From positions 273,501 to 337,500 of the forward strand of contig NZ_RQFO01000016.1 of the NCBI RefSeq assembly GCF_004770045.1: 64,000 nt of DNA. Direction: 5' to 3'. The notes under the pieces are model-generated. The model was not told the origin of the DNA. It saw only the letters and a program-made list of their open reading frames with translations, and did not search any database. Within the stretch, counting starts at the first letter, position 1. Every line of letters starts with the position of its first letter. This DNA comes from Leptospira montravelensis. Its GTDB lineage: Bacteria; Spirochaetota; Leptospiria; Leptospirales; Leptospiraceae. The position numbers were made by a program, and so were the translations under genes. Of this stretch, positions 17,905-26,486 are shown one piece after another.

Positions 17905-19830
17905 ATGAGACTCCTCTCATTTGTTTTCCCCATTTTACTTACCGCAGTATTTTCGCTCTCCTCGGAACCACTAAAAGTAAGTCCGAAGTACCTTACGCCA
18001 CTGTCAGAGGCTTGGACTTTTACGTCCCAAGGGAAAACCATTCCTATCCAGGTCGGGAAAGGTCTTGCTTTACAAGGTATGAACCCACCTGTCCACGGTT
18101 TTTATAAAACAACCTTCTACTATGAACCAAATAACAAACCTCTTGGTATTTACTTAGACAGAATTCAAGAAGTCGACAAACTTTTTGTGAATGGGATATT
18201 GTTAGGAGAAACTGGTTCTGTCTCTAGTGATGGATTTTATTCTCCAAACTGGTATTACAAACGTCTTTATTTTATCCCGAGCTCAGTTCTTAAAGTCAAC
18301 GATGTCAATGAACTAGAATTGGAAATTCATTTTCGAAACAAAACTTTTCAAGGCGGATTGTTTAGAAAAGTTCCAGTCATCGGGAATTATGAACAATTAC
18401 AGGAATTCATCATCAAAGAAGATGGCCGTGATTTTTGTTTTATCATGTTGTTTTTTGGAATTGGTGCTTACCAGATTTTTTCCATTTTACTCAAAAGACA
18501 GGCGAAATCCAATTTTTATCTTCTAATTTCTGCACTAATTTTTGTTATGTGGCGATTGCCACTTTTAAACATAAGTTATACTTACACAAATTTTTCATTT
18601 TTCTTTTGGTTAAAAGTATTTTTCACCGCACAAACTTTACTTCCTGTATCTATATTTTTATTTAGTTATTCTTTATTTCAAACTAAACTCCAACTCAAAG
18701 AAAGATTGCTGATTTTTTTCCTACTTTGTCTTGCATTTTTGCAAACCTGGGAATTGGAAATCCCAACAAGAATTTTATTACTTCGAATTTGGGAATTCTC
18801 ATTGATCCTGGTCGTATTTTTTATCATTCGTGGGGTCATTCGAGCTGCTAAAGAAAAAAAAGCAGAAGCCTACTTTCTAACCATTGGTTTCATTTGTATC
18901 TGCATTGGCACTACTATCGATATCATTATTGATGTGACTTCTGGAAAAAATATATACCTTACGCAATATGGTTTTTTAATATTAATGATTCTTTCAGGAG
19001 TCGCAATCTCTTATCGACATGCAAAAAATGAAAAAGAACTTTCTATCCTCACAAAGGATTTAGAGATTCGAGTTCGAGAAAGAACTTTAGAACTCCGTGA
19101 AAAAAATCAGGACTTAGAACAAGATTTATTTTTTGCCTCACAACTTCAAAGTTATTTACTACCGAAAGAACATCCGAACACCAATGGAATTCGAATCCAT
19201 ACAACATACTTACCAATGAAACAAGTAGGTGGTGATTTGTATGATTGGGTTGAATTGGATGAAAACCGTCTGCTTTTGTTAATCGCAGATGTTGCTGGAC
19301 ACGGAGTGCCAGCGGCCTTTGTTTCTTCTATGGTGAAGGTGCAATTTAGAGAATCTACTAAAAATATCAATTCACCAAAAGAAGTTTTGGAACATATGAA
19401 CCAAGCACTGACTTCACTTGTAAGTAGATACTTTATCACCGCATGTTGTGCATTGATTGACACAAATTCAAAAACAATTACTTTTTCTACAGCTGGCCAT
19501 CCAAATCCTCTCATTTACAATCGAGTCAAAGGTAAATTTGAATTTATGAATATCAAAGGCCCTATCATTGGATGGAGAGATTCATTTACTTACGATGAAT
19601 GGACTCATAAAACGGAAACGGGTGATCGTTACTTTTTTTTCACCGATGGTGTTACAGAAGCTCGCGCTGAAAATAAATTGTTTGGTGAAAGCAAAATACT
19701 TGATTTACTGGAAAGAGGAAAAGACAAGGATATAAAAACATTATCACAAGAAATTATCGTACAAATTTCAAAGTTTTCCGAAGAGGAACTTAAAGATGAT
19801 GTCACATTTTTCTTTATTGATTTAACTTAA
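17905..19830 (+). CDS. 7TM-DISM receptor with C-terminal SpoIIE/PP2C phosphatase
   Basis: 641 residues from ATG 17905 (a GTG lies one codon upstream). A signal peptide is followed by an extracellular jelly-roll-like domain (about 20-170), seven hydrophobic segments (about 180-370), a short coiled coil (VRERTLELREKNQDLEQD) and a SpoIIE-type serine phosphatase (about 400-640). Metal-binding motifs include GGDLYDW, LIADVAGHGVPAAF, STAGHPNPL and FFTDGVTEA. It should convert an external signal into dephosphorylation of a cytosolic STAS or similar protein. Only 4 bases separate it from the LytTR response regulator gene. Confidence 0.88.
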   Translation: MRLLSFVFPILLTAVFSLSSEPLKVSPKYLTPLSEAWTFTSQGKTIPIQVGKGLALQGMNPPVHGFYKTTFYYEPNNKPLGIYLDRIQEVDKLFVNGILLGETGSVSSDGFYSPNWYYKRLYFIPSSVLKVNDVNELELEIHFRNKTFQGGLFRKVPVIGNYEQLQEFIIKEDGRDFCFIMLFFGIGAYQIFSILLKRQAKSNFYLLISALIFVMWRLPLLNISYTYTNFSFFFWLKVFFTAQTLLPVSIFLFSYSLFQTKLQLKERLLIFFLLCLAFLQTWELEIPTRILLLRIWEFSLILVVFFIIRGVIRAAKEKKAEAYFLTIGFICICIGTTIDIIIDVTSGKNIYLTQYGFLILMILSGVAISYRHAKNEKELSILTKDLEIRVRERTLELREKNQDLEQDLFFASQLQSYLLPKEHPNTNGIRIHTTYLPMKQVGGDLYDWVELDENRLLLLIADVAGHGVPAAFVSSMVKVQFRESTKNINSPKEVLEHMNQALTSLVSRYFITACCALIDTNSKTITFSTAGHPNPLIYNRVKGKFEFMNIKGPIIGWRDSFTYDEWTHKTETGDRYFFFTDGVTEARAENKLFGESKILDLLERGKDKDIKTLSQEIIVQISKFSEEELKDDVTFFFIDLT

Positions 19831-19834
19831 ATTC

Positions 19835-20572
19835 ATGGAACCATCCTCCTATTCTGTATTAATCATCGAAGACGAATATCCAGCAAGGATGCTCATGATG
19901 GATTACGTTATGAACTGTTCAGAGTTAAAATTGGCAGGTATTGCAGAAAGTGGAGACAAAGCATTAAATCTACTAGGTGAAAAACATTTTGATTTAGTTT
20001 TTATGGATATCAATCTTCCTGCAGTGAACGGGATGGATATTTTAAGAAAAGAACATATCGGGTCCACTTTTTTTATTATTACAACTGCATACAGTGAACA
20101 CGCTGTAGAAGCATTTGATTTAGATGCAACTGATTATTTGCTAAAGCCATTTTCATTTGAAAGGTTTAGAAAGTCCGTAGACAAAGCATTGCGTTTTTTG
20201 CAAGAAACAAAACATAACAAACAACCTTCCCAAGGAAAATTAACAAATCTCAAAATACAATCAGATTCTGCTGTATTTTTACTCGCACTTGACGATATAC
20301 AATTTATTTCAGCGAATAACAAAAGTTGCGTGATTCACACTTCACAAAAAGATTACGAAACTTCAAAATTACTCAAAGAAATTGAAGAAAAATTGCCATC
20401 AGATCAATTCATACGTATCCACAAGGGATTTTTAGTTAATTTGAATTATGTGGCGAGCCTTCGGTATGACAAAGGTGGATCTTACACTATACAGCTTAGA
20501 AATGAGGATGAAACGACACTCCCCGTAGGCCGTTCCTTTGCTCAAAACCTAAAAGAAGCCCTTAAATTGTAG
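19835..20572 (+). CDS. LytTR-family response regulator
   Basis: 245 residues. The receiver domain has acidic residues near the start (IIEDE), the phospho-acceptor Asp58 in FMDINLPAVNG and a Lys in LLKPFSF. The LytTR DNA-binding domain (about 140-245) contains ILYI-like strands, IQFISANNKSCVIHT, FIRIHKGFLVNLNYV and LPVGRSFAQNL. The usual partner of such regulators is a LytS-type kinase; one is encoded at 26487-28403 after the TonB module, all in the same direction. Confidence 0.92.
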   Translation: MEPSSYSVLIIEDEYPARMLMMDYVMNCSELKLAGIAESGDKALNLLGEKHFDLVFMDINLPAVNGMDILRKEHIGSTFFIITTAYSEHAVEAFDLDATDYLLKPFSFERFRKSVDKALRFLQETKHNKQPSQGKLTNLKIQSDSAVFLLALDDIQFISANNKSCVIHTSQKDYETSKLLKEIEEKLPSDQFIRIHKGFLVNLNYVASLRYDKGGSYTIQLRNEDETTLPVGRSFAQNLKEALKL

Positions 20573-20698
20573 TCCCATCAGATTTCACTCCAGAATATGT
20601 AGCGTTCATTCCTTGTTGTGTAGTTAATCATCGTTAGTATAATTATTCCATTGACCGAACTTGTGAAAATGAGATTTGGATTCAGGCGGAGTCTTTTT

Positions 20699-21070
20699 AT
20701 GAAACATTTTTTTACTATAACTTGCATTTGCTTTTTATTTTTGGGTTTATTCAATTGTGCCTCTTCTTCCGTTGGAATTGCCACAAGTAACAAACCAATC
20801 CCTAATACTCCATACGAAACAGTAAAAACTGTAGAGAAAACCTTTACCTGGTATGCTCTTGATTTCATCATCTTTGGGATTCCTTTTTCTGAACCACCTG
20901 TCACCGATTTGTATGAAAAAGTAATGGAGGAGGACTCAGGTGATGCACTTGTGAATATTCGTTACTGGAATGACAAATCCATTTTTGGACCATTAACTAG
21001 GTATCGATTCACTATCAAAGGTGACTTAGTTCGTTTTCCATCGCAAACAACTACTAAAAGCAAAAAATAG
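20699..21070 (+). CDS. Small lipoprotein of unknown function
   Basis: 123 residues from ATG 20699, with GGCGGAG upstream. The signal peptide ends in LFNC, a relaxed spirochaetal lipobox, followed by ASSS. The body contains a hydrophobic stretch (WYALDFIIFGIPFSEPPV) and ends in basic residues. The gene after it encodes another lipoprotein with a similar overall plan; both resemble short Leptospira lipoproteins without known role. First gene of the stretch leading into the TonB-dependent receptor. Confidence 0.65.
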   Translation: MKHFFTITCICFLFLGLFNCASSSVGIATSNKPIPNTPYETVKTVEKTFTWYALDFIIFGIPFSEPPVTDLYEKVMEEDSGDALVNIRYWNDKSIFGPLTRYRFTIKGDLVRFPSQTTTKSKK

Positions 21071-21078
21071 ATTCGCGA

Positions 21079-21477
21079 ATGAAAACTTCATTTTATAAAT
21101 TTTTTATAAGCTTTCTCTCTGCGTTAGTTATGGTTTCGGGATGTATTGGTTCACACGTTCCGAAAGAAATCACTTTATTTGATTCAGCCACAGTGGTTCG
21201 GTCCACGGAGTATAAAATTCTAGGTAAAGGAAAAGGACAAGACTCTGCTTTTTATTTGCTTGGTATGATACCAGTCACCAAAGCGCCTAATATAGAATTG
21301 GCGATGAGCCAAATCTTAGAAAAATATCCAAATGGGAAAACCTTAATCAATATCAAAGTCCAAAGAGAAGATAAAGCATATTTTCCATTAGGTCTTGTAA
21401 CTATTGTGAATGTAACTGCAGATGTTGTTGGTCAACCTGAAGAAACCGAAAATCCAGGGACAAAAGGTACCAAATGA
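21079..21477 (+). CDS. Small lipoprotein of unknown function
   Basis: 132 residues. Lipobox VSGC after a hydrophobic signal. The body (STEYKILGKGKGQDSAFY, then LGMIPVTKAPNIELAMSQIL) has the look of small lipoproteins in which a GLIP-like segment is followed by a helix and a final pair of strands; a relation to TRL-like lipoproteins is possible but not shown. Its stop overlaps the next start (ATGA), indicating translational coupling. Confidence 0.65.
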   Translation: MKTSFYKFFISFLSALVMVSGCIGSHVPKEITLFDSATVVRSTEYKILGKGKGQDSAFYLLGMIPVTKAPNIELAMSQILEKYPNGKTLINIKVQREDKAYFPLGLVTIVNVTADVVGQPEETENPGTKGTK

Positions 21478-21815
21478 GATTCTATACGGTTATTTTTTGT
21501 TTTCTGATTTTATTTGTTATTAACTGCGGGCCTGGGATTGACCGTGTAGATACAAATGATGCCCAAAGCCAAATTTATTCAGCTGCAAAATTTGCGGCAG
21601 ACAAATGCGGTAATCCAATTCCAAATCCACCTTTAGTCGTACTAAATAAACCAATCCAAAGAAATTTAGATTTATGTACGATCGCGATCACACGTACAGA
21701 GTGTCCATTTCTTGGTTATCCTTTACCTTGTACGCTTATTTATCTCGAACAAGAAACGGGAGATATCCCTTGGTATTTAAACTTCAATGAAATCAGCAAA
21801 ACTCAAATTAAATAA
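21474..21815 (+). CDS. Small lipoprotein of unknown function
   Basis: 113 residues. The signal peptide ends at FVINC, a likely lipobox. Five further cysteines or cysteine-containing segments (ADKCGNPIP, LDLCTIA, RTECPFLG, PLPCTLIY) suggest disulfide bonds in the periplasm or on the surface. It overlaps both neighbours: 4 bases with the upstream lipoprotein and 29 bases with the TonB-dependent receptor, so it is probably part of that transport operon. Confidence 0.6.
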   Translation: MRFYTVIFCFLILFVINCGPGIDRVDTNDAQSQIYSAAKFAADKCGNPIPNPPLVVLNKPIQRNLDLCTIAITRTECPFLGYPLPCTLIYLEQETGDIPWYLNFNEISKTQIK

Positions 21816-24303
21816 ACGATTATTAATCGGGATTTTCCTTTTTTGTTTTGGATCTCCGTTATTCGCGGTAAGTATCAGAGCTAAACTCATTAATCCCAAA
21901 AAAGAAGTTGCCGAGAAGAATCTTTCTGTTCTTATATTTGAAACAAAAAAATTCTCGCAAACGGATGCAGAAGGAAATGTTACTTTAGACTTTCCATCTC
22001 CCGGCGAATACACCTTGCGTTTGTTACGTGACACAGGAATTCAAGAAATAAAAATTTCTGTCGGATCTGAAGATGAATCAAGGACTATTTATACAGAAAA
22101 AAAAGCAAGTGCTCCAAAAACGGGGATTGTTGTGGAAGGAGAACGAGAAAAAACCGTTGCTTCCCGAACCAAAGTTCGTTATGAAGAAATCAAACGGATG
22201 CCAGGTACTTTTGGAGAAGCTCTACGTGCGTTAGAGACCCTTCCAGGAGTCATTCCTAATATTGGATTTGGTGGGGGAGCCAATGGGATCATTGTACGTG
22301 GTGCAAACCCAAATGCAAACACATACCTATATGACGATCTTCCTATATTATATCCGTTCCACTTGGATGGACTAACATCTGTCATTCATAATGATTTAAT
22401 TAAATCTATAGATTTATATTCAGGTGCCTATCCAGCAAACTTTAATAATGCAACTGGTGGTATCATTGAAATTGAAACCGTTGACTCTGTTCAAAAAACA
22501 AGAGGAGCATTCCAAGTTTCCTTGTGGAATACAACTGCTTACGCAGCCACACCCACTTCTGGTGGTAAAGGGTATTTAGCGATTGCTGGAAAACTTGGAT
22601 ATCTGGATAAATCATTGGGAGCTACTGGATTATTGCCAGAAGGAATCCGTCTTCCTCGTTATAATGACTCACAAATTAAGTACGTTCATAACTTCACACC
22701 AGAACATCAAATTGCATTTTATAACCTAACAGCACAAGATAACTTTGCTATAAACGTTCCGAATAAACCAGCTAATGACCCAACATCGTCAGCATTTGCT
22801 TTACTTAGTGGAGCCAAAGCTAGTTTTGGACAAAGTTTTAGGACCACTGCCTTGCGATACACTTGGATTCCAGGCGATAAATTCCAAAACCGTATAACAT
22901 TAATTAACTTTGACCCAATAGGCGAATACAATGTTGGTTTTGGTACTATCCAAGGAAAACAATACCAAAGAGGAAGTTATGTTGGTGTTCGTCAAGATGC
23001 CTATTGGACTGCTACAAAGTTTTTAAAAGTTGATTTTGGAACCGAAGTTAGGAAATTTTCTTTTAGAGATTACGGAACAGAAGTCGCGCTACGAGACCCA
23101 ACCAATCCATCTCCTAACCCATACAATTCATCTAACCCAGATTTCGTCGGAAGACCGATTAGCATTCGAGGCGTTTCCCCGTATTACAATGCATATACGA
23201 CTCTTCATTTTAAGTTTGGAAACTTTCTTTTTGAACCGGGAGCCCGTTATGATTATATTCAAGTTACGGGGAATGGTGCGTTAACTCCAAGGGCAACTGC
23301 CTCTTATACCTTTCCTGAAATTGGAAAAGGAATGACTGTTTACGGAAGTGGTGGTGATGTTTCTAGATTTCCTTTAACAACAAATTTCAATTCTGAAACA
23401 GGGAACCCAGATTTAAGATTCGAAAGAGCAAGAAAAGTCAGTGCCGGTATCGATCAAAAAATAGACCAAGTATGGCAAATAAAAGTGGAAATGTTTAAAA
23501 ACCAATTCACTGATACCATCATAGATGATCCATATGCATCCACGCCTGTTGGCTTAAATCCTGATAAAGGCCAATGGCTAACACAACCTATCGTCGCCAA
23601 TCGACCATTAAACTATTCTAACCGAGCAACAGGTTGGTCCCACGGTTATGAACTTTTGATACGTAAAAATGCGCGCCCAGGAACAAGAGACTGGTTTGGT
23701 TGGATTTCCTATACTTGGTCACAATCATTTCAAAATACAAATTTATACCAAATTTATGACGGTGATAATTCGCAAATTGGTGGAATAGAACGACAAATCC
23801 TTGCGGCTTATTTTCCGAATTCAAAAGAACAACTTGCACCTTGGGATAGGACCCACGTTGCCAACTTTATTTACGGTTGGAGAATGAACGAGGGTTTTCA
23901 AATTGGAGGTAGGTGGAGTTATTTAACTTCGATTCCGTCCAGACCAGTGGTGGGCGATGATGGCGGTAAATTTTCAAATCCACTAAATGGGCTAACTTAT
24001 TGGAACCCACAATACTCTAATAACCCTTACACATCCGAATATGGTAATGTAAAACGTGGGACAGACTTTCATAGACTAGATATTCGATTTGATATCTTTG
24101 AAAATTATTCATGGGGATACCTAAACTGGTATTTAGAAATCGTAAACGTTTATATGAGAAAAAATAAAAACGGATTTGATTTTGACAATTCTCGTCCCTT
24201 TTCTGCAACCAATCCCAAAGAAAACGATACCTTTGGAACCTTACAGTTGCCAGGTGGAACGGTAATTCCATTCTTTAACGTTGGTATGGAGGTACATTTC
24301 TAA
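21787..24303 (+). CDS. TonB-dependent outer-membrane receptor
   Basis: 838 residues with a signal peptide (IGIFLFCFGSPLFA). A carboxypeptidase-regulatory-like Ig domain (about 30-105, TDAEGNVTLDFPSPGEYTL) precedes the plug domain (about 115-235: EALRALETLPGV, GIIVRGANPNANTYLYDD, IDLYSGAYPANFNNATGG). The remainder is a 22-strand barrel ending in an aromatic residue (VGMEVHF). The substrate cannot be read from sequence. It is followed by a cysteine-rich lipoprotein and dedicated ExbB-ExbD-TonB genes, so it probably brings its own energising complex. Confidence 0.9.
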   Translation: MKSAKLKLNKRLLIGIFLFCFGSPLFAVSIRAKLINPKKEVAEKNLSVLIFETKKFSQTDAEGNVTLDFPSPGEYTLRLLRDTGIQEIKISVGSEDESRTIYTEKKASAPKTGIVVEGEREKTVASRTKVRYEEIKRMPGTFGEALRALETLPGVIPNIGFGGGANGIIVRGANPNANTYLYDDLPILYPFHLDGLTSVIHNDLIKSIDLYSGAYPANFNNATGGIIEIETVDSVQKTRGAFQVSLWNTTAYAATPTSGGKGYLAIAGKLGYLDKSLGATGLLPEGIRLPRYNDSQIKYVHNFTPEHQIAFYNLTAQDNFAINVPNKPANDPTSSAFALLSGAKASFGQSFRTTALRYTWIPGDKFQNRITLINFDPIGEYNVGFGTIQGKQYQRGSYVGVRQDAYWTATKFLKVDFGTEVRKFSFRDYGTEVALRDPTNPSPNPYNSSNPDFVGRPISIRGVSPYYNAYTTLHFKFGNFLFEPGARYDYIQVTGNGALTPRATASYTFPEIGKGMTVYGSGGDVSRFPLTTNFNSETGNPDLRFERARKVSAGIDQKIDQVWQIKVEMFKNQFTDTIIDDPYASTPVGLNPDKGQWLTQPIVANRPLNYSNRATGWSHGYELLIRKNARPGTRDWFGWISYTWSQSFQNTNLYQIYDGDNSQIGGIERQILAAYFPNSKEQLAPWDRTHVANFIYGWRMNEGFQIGGRWSYLTSIPSRPVVGDDGGKFSNPLNGLTYWNPQYSNNPYTSEYGNVKRGTDFHRLDIRFDIFENYSWGYLNWYLEIVNVYMRKNKNGFDFDNSRPFSATNPKENDTFGTLQLPGGTVIPFFNVGMEVHF

Positions 24304-24806
24304 TGAAATTCTGGATATCGTTTTTAGTTATTTCAATTGCCTTCTCCTGTTCGGAACCAAAAAAATTTGAAGACTCCTATAAAGAAGCTGTGTTGTTACA
24401 ATATCTAACTACAAAAAATGCGCCTCAAGAAACATGTGAATCGATGATTACTAACAAAGATTTATGTTTTAAAGCCTATGCAGATTCGATAGGAGTATCT
24501 TTTTCAAATACTACAGCGGCTGTAAAAACTCAAACTTGCCAAGATTTACTTTTAAATCCTCTTTATAAGGATATGTCAGGAATTGCACAAACATGTGCTT
24601 TTGAATGTCAAGTAACGGATTGGAAAACAAAAACTAATTCTGGAATTTGTACACAATCAACAATTCCCGCACTCATCGAATCAAGTCTAACTTCTAGTTC
24701 AGCAATTTCTTGTTTAAGATCATGTTTTGCATCAACAAACAATCAAATTAGTAACGATAAGATTCCTTTATATTTATTATTTAATAACATTCAACACGGA
24801 GAATAG
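24303..24806 (+). CDS. Cysteine-rich lipoprotein next to the TonB-dependent receptor
   Basis: 167 residues; start overlaps the receptor stop (TAATG). The signal peptide ends in AFSC, a lipobox. The mature part has about eight cysteines (ETCESM, DLCFKAY, QTCQDLL, QTCAFECQ, GICTQ, SCLRSCFAS), which suggests several disulfides and an extracytoplasmic location. Not recognised. Its place between receptor and ExbB makes it a candidate accessory protein of the uptake system, for example a surface substrate-binding partner. Confidence 0.65.
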   Translation: MKFWISFLVISIAFSCSEPKKFEDSYKEAVLLQYLTTKNAPQETCESMITNKDLCFKAYADSIGVSFSNTTAAVKTQTCQDLLLNPLYKDMSGIAQTCAFECQVTDWKTKTNSGICTQSTIPALIESSLTSSSAISCLRSCFASTNNQISNDKIPLYLLFNNIQHGE

Positions 24807-24807
24807 T

Positions 24808-25422
24808 ATGCAAGAGTATGTAGAAATAGGCGAAGAATTAATCTTTATAGCAATGGCATTTGCAAGTGTGGTAGCTTTGGCTGTATTTGCTGAAAGACTA
24901 ATTTATTACAGAAAAAGTTTAGGTAAAAAAAACGAAGACTATTTAACGGAAGTTAGAACTTCATTACAAGAAGAACCAGAAATTCATTGGAAAACAGATG
25001 CTGGCGAAGATTCTATATATACAAGATTTTTACAATTTGCTCTCAAACAATTAAAAATGGGACGAAAGGGATTGGATGAAAGTTTGGATGGCCAAATTCT
25101 TTCTGAAAAATTAGAACTGGAAAAACGTTTACCTATCTTGAATACTTTGGGAAACAATGCTCCCTTTATTGGATTACTAGGAACCGTTCTTGGCGTCATC
25201 AAAGCATTTTATGGATTGGGGACATTAGGAAGTTCTGGTGCAGAAGTTGTCATGCGCTCTATTTCTACGGCCCTACTGGCAACGGCAGCTGGTCTTGCAG
25301 TGGCGATTCCTGTAGTTATGGCAAACAATTATTTTTCTAGAAAATCTAAAGTGATCCTACAGAATTTGGAAATACTGAAAAAAGAACTACTCGCTTATCA
25401 AATGAATAAGACAAAGGTATAA
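24808..25422 (+). CDS. exbB: ExbB/TolQ/MotA-type proton channel subunit
   Basis: 204 residues from ATG 24808, with GGAG 6 bases upstream; the in-frame extension upstream is not needed. Three membrane segments: about 10-30, about 115-135 (LGNNAPFIGLLGTVLGVIKA) and about 150-175 (ISTALLATAAGLAVAIPVV). The GLLGTVxG and TALLATAAGL motifs are typical. With ExbD it forms the proton-driven stator that energises TonB. The gene is followed by exbD after two bases. Confidence 0.92.
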   Translation: MQEYVEIGEELIFIAMAFASVVALAVFAERLIYYRKSLGKKNEDYLTEVRTSLQEEPEIHWKTDAGEDSIYTRFLQFALKQLKMGRKGLDESLDGQILSEKLELEKRLPILNTLGNNAPFIGLLGTVLGVIKAFYGLGTLGSSGAEVVMRSISTALLATAAGLAVAIPVVMANNYFSRKSKVILQNLEILKKELLAYQMNKTKV

Positions 25423-25424
25423 TT

Positions 25425-25826
25425 ATGGCTGGAGCATCAGGTTCTCAAGACGAAGAAATTGGAAGTATAAATATCACTCCTATGGTGGATGTGATTTTAG
25501 TACTTCTCGTTATTTTTATGGTAACAGCAAACTTTTTAAAAAAAGAAAGTTTGAATATCAATTTACCCAAAGTGCAGGCGGCTGATCCGAATGTGGCGGA
25601 ATCAGTCCAAGTAGCACTAACAAAAACAGGCGCAATCCTTTTGGAAGGAAAAGACACTGACATTTCGGGTTTAGTTCGCAACCTTGAAAGAGAAGCAAAA
25701 ATAAGACCTAACATGCGTTTAACTCTTTCAGCGGATGAAAGCCTGCCTTATGGAAAAATTACGGAGCTGATGGGAATCATCCGAAAAGCGGGTGTCACAA
25801 AAATTGCCCTCAGTGTAAAAAAATGA
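25425..25826 (+). CDS. exbD: ExbD/TolR-type proton channel subunit
   Basis: 133 residues. One membrane segment (about 17-40) contains the functional Asp in NITPMVDVILVLLVIFMV. The periplasmic domain ends with the family motif YGKITELMGIIRKAGVTKIAL. Its stop overlaps the TonB gene by 4 bases. It completes the ExbB-ExbD-TonB set devoted to the adjacent receptor. Confidence 0.93.
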   Translation: MAGASGSQDEEIGSINITPMVDVILVLLVIFMVTANFLKKESLNINLPKVQAADPNVAESVQVALTKTGAILLEGKDTDISGLVRNLEREAKIRPNMRLTLSADESLPYGKITELMGIIRKAGVTKIALSVKK

Positions 25827-26476
25827 ATCGTTTTGCGGAATTATTGGATACATTCAAAAATTCCATCAAACAAAATAGAGAACGTATTTTCCACCTATGT
25901 TTGATTGGAAGTTTATTCATCCATACTGCAACTTACGCTGGTTACAAGATTAGCCAATTACGTGGCGATGAAGTCGTTGAAGAATCTACCTTCGAAGATG
26001 TGGATGTAAGTTTTGAAGAAATTCCACCTGAACTTATTGGAGGTACGTCTTCCCCTGCACCAGTAGAAAAACAAGAATGGGTAGAAGGAAGTAACAAAGA
26101 TAAAGCCGATGAACCTGACAACTCGGACCTCAATCCAAATCAACTTTCTGGAAATGGAACTGACAAAGATGGATATCTTTTTTCCTTTAACGGAGACAAG
26201 ATGCCAACGGCGATCATTGACTTTGATTTAAAAGAATATTTTCCGCCGCAAGCAAAAGCTGCCAATATTGTAGAGAAACAAGTTGTGTTACTTGTACAAG
26301 TAAATGAGGACGGAAGCCTTCAATCAGCAAAAATTGTTTCCGGTCGAGCTGGGTACGGATTTGAAGAAGCAGCAATGAAACTCATCAAACGTGTGCGTTT
26401 TAGCCCAGGTTATGTGCAAGGACACCCCAAAAAAATGGCACATCGACTACCTATTTTATTCTCCTTAGAAGACTAA
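25823..26476 (+). CDS. TonB family energy transducer
   Basis: 217 residues. A single membrane segment near the start (about 23-43, IFHLCLIGSLFIHTATYAGY) is followed by an acidic, proline-containing linker and a C-terminal TonB domain (about 130-217) with VVLLVQVNEDGSLQSAKIVS, GYGFEEAAMKLIKRVRFSPG. The linker is acidic rather than the usual Pro-Lys type. It transmits force from ExbBD to the receptor encoded at 21787. Confidence 0.9.
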   Translation: MNRFAELLDTFKNSIKQNRERIFHLCLIGSLFIHTATYAGYKISQLRGDEVVEESTFEDVDVSFEEIPPELIGGTSSPAPVEKQEWVEGSNKDKADEPDNSDLNPNQLSGNGTDKDGYLFSFNGDKMPTAIIDFDLKEYFPPQAKAANIVEKQVVLLVQVNEDGSLQSAKIVSGRAGYGFEEAAMKLIKRVRFSPGYVQGHPKKMAHRLPILFSLED

Positions 26477-26486
26477 CATTAGTTCT

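Noticed and set aside
24727..24807. N-terminal extension of ExbB by 27 codons
   Set aside because: It overlaps the lipoprotein gene, while the ATG at 24808 has a ribosome site and fits the usual ExbB N-terminus.
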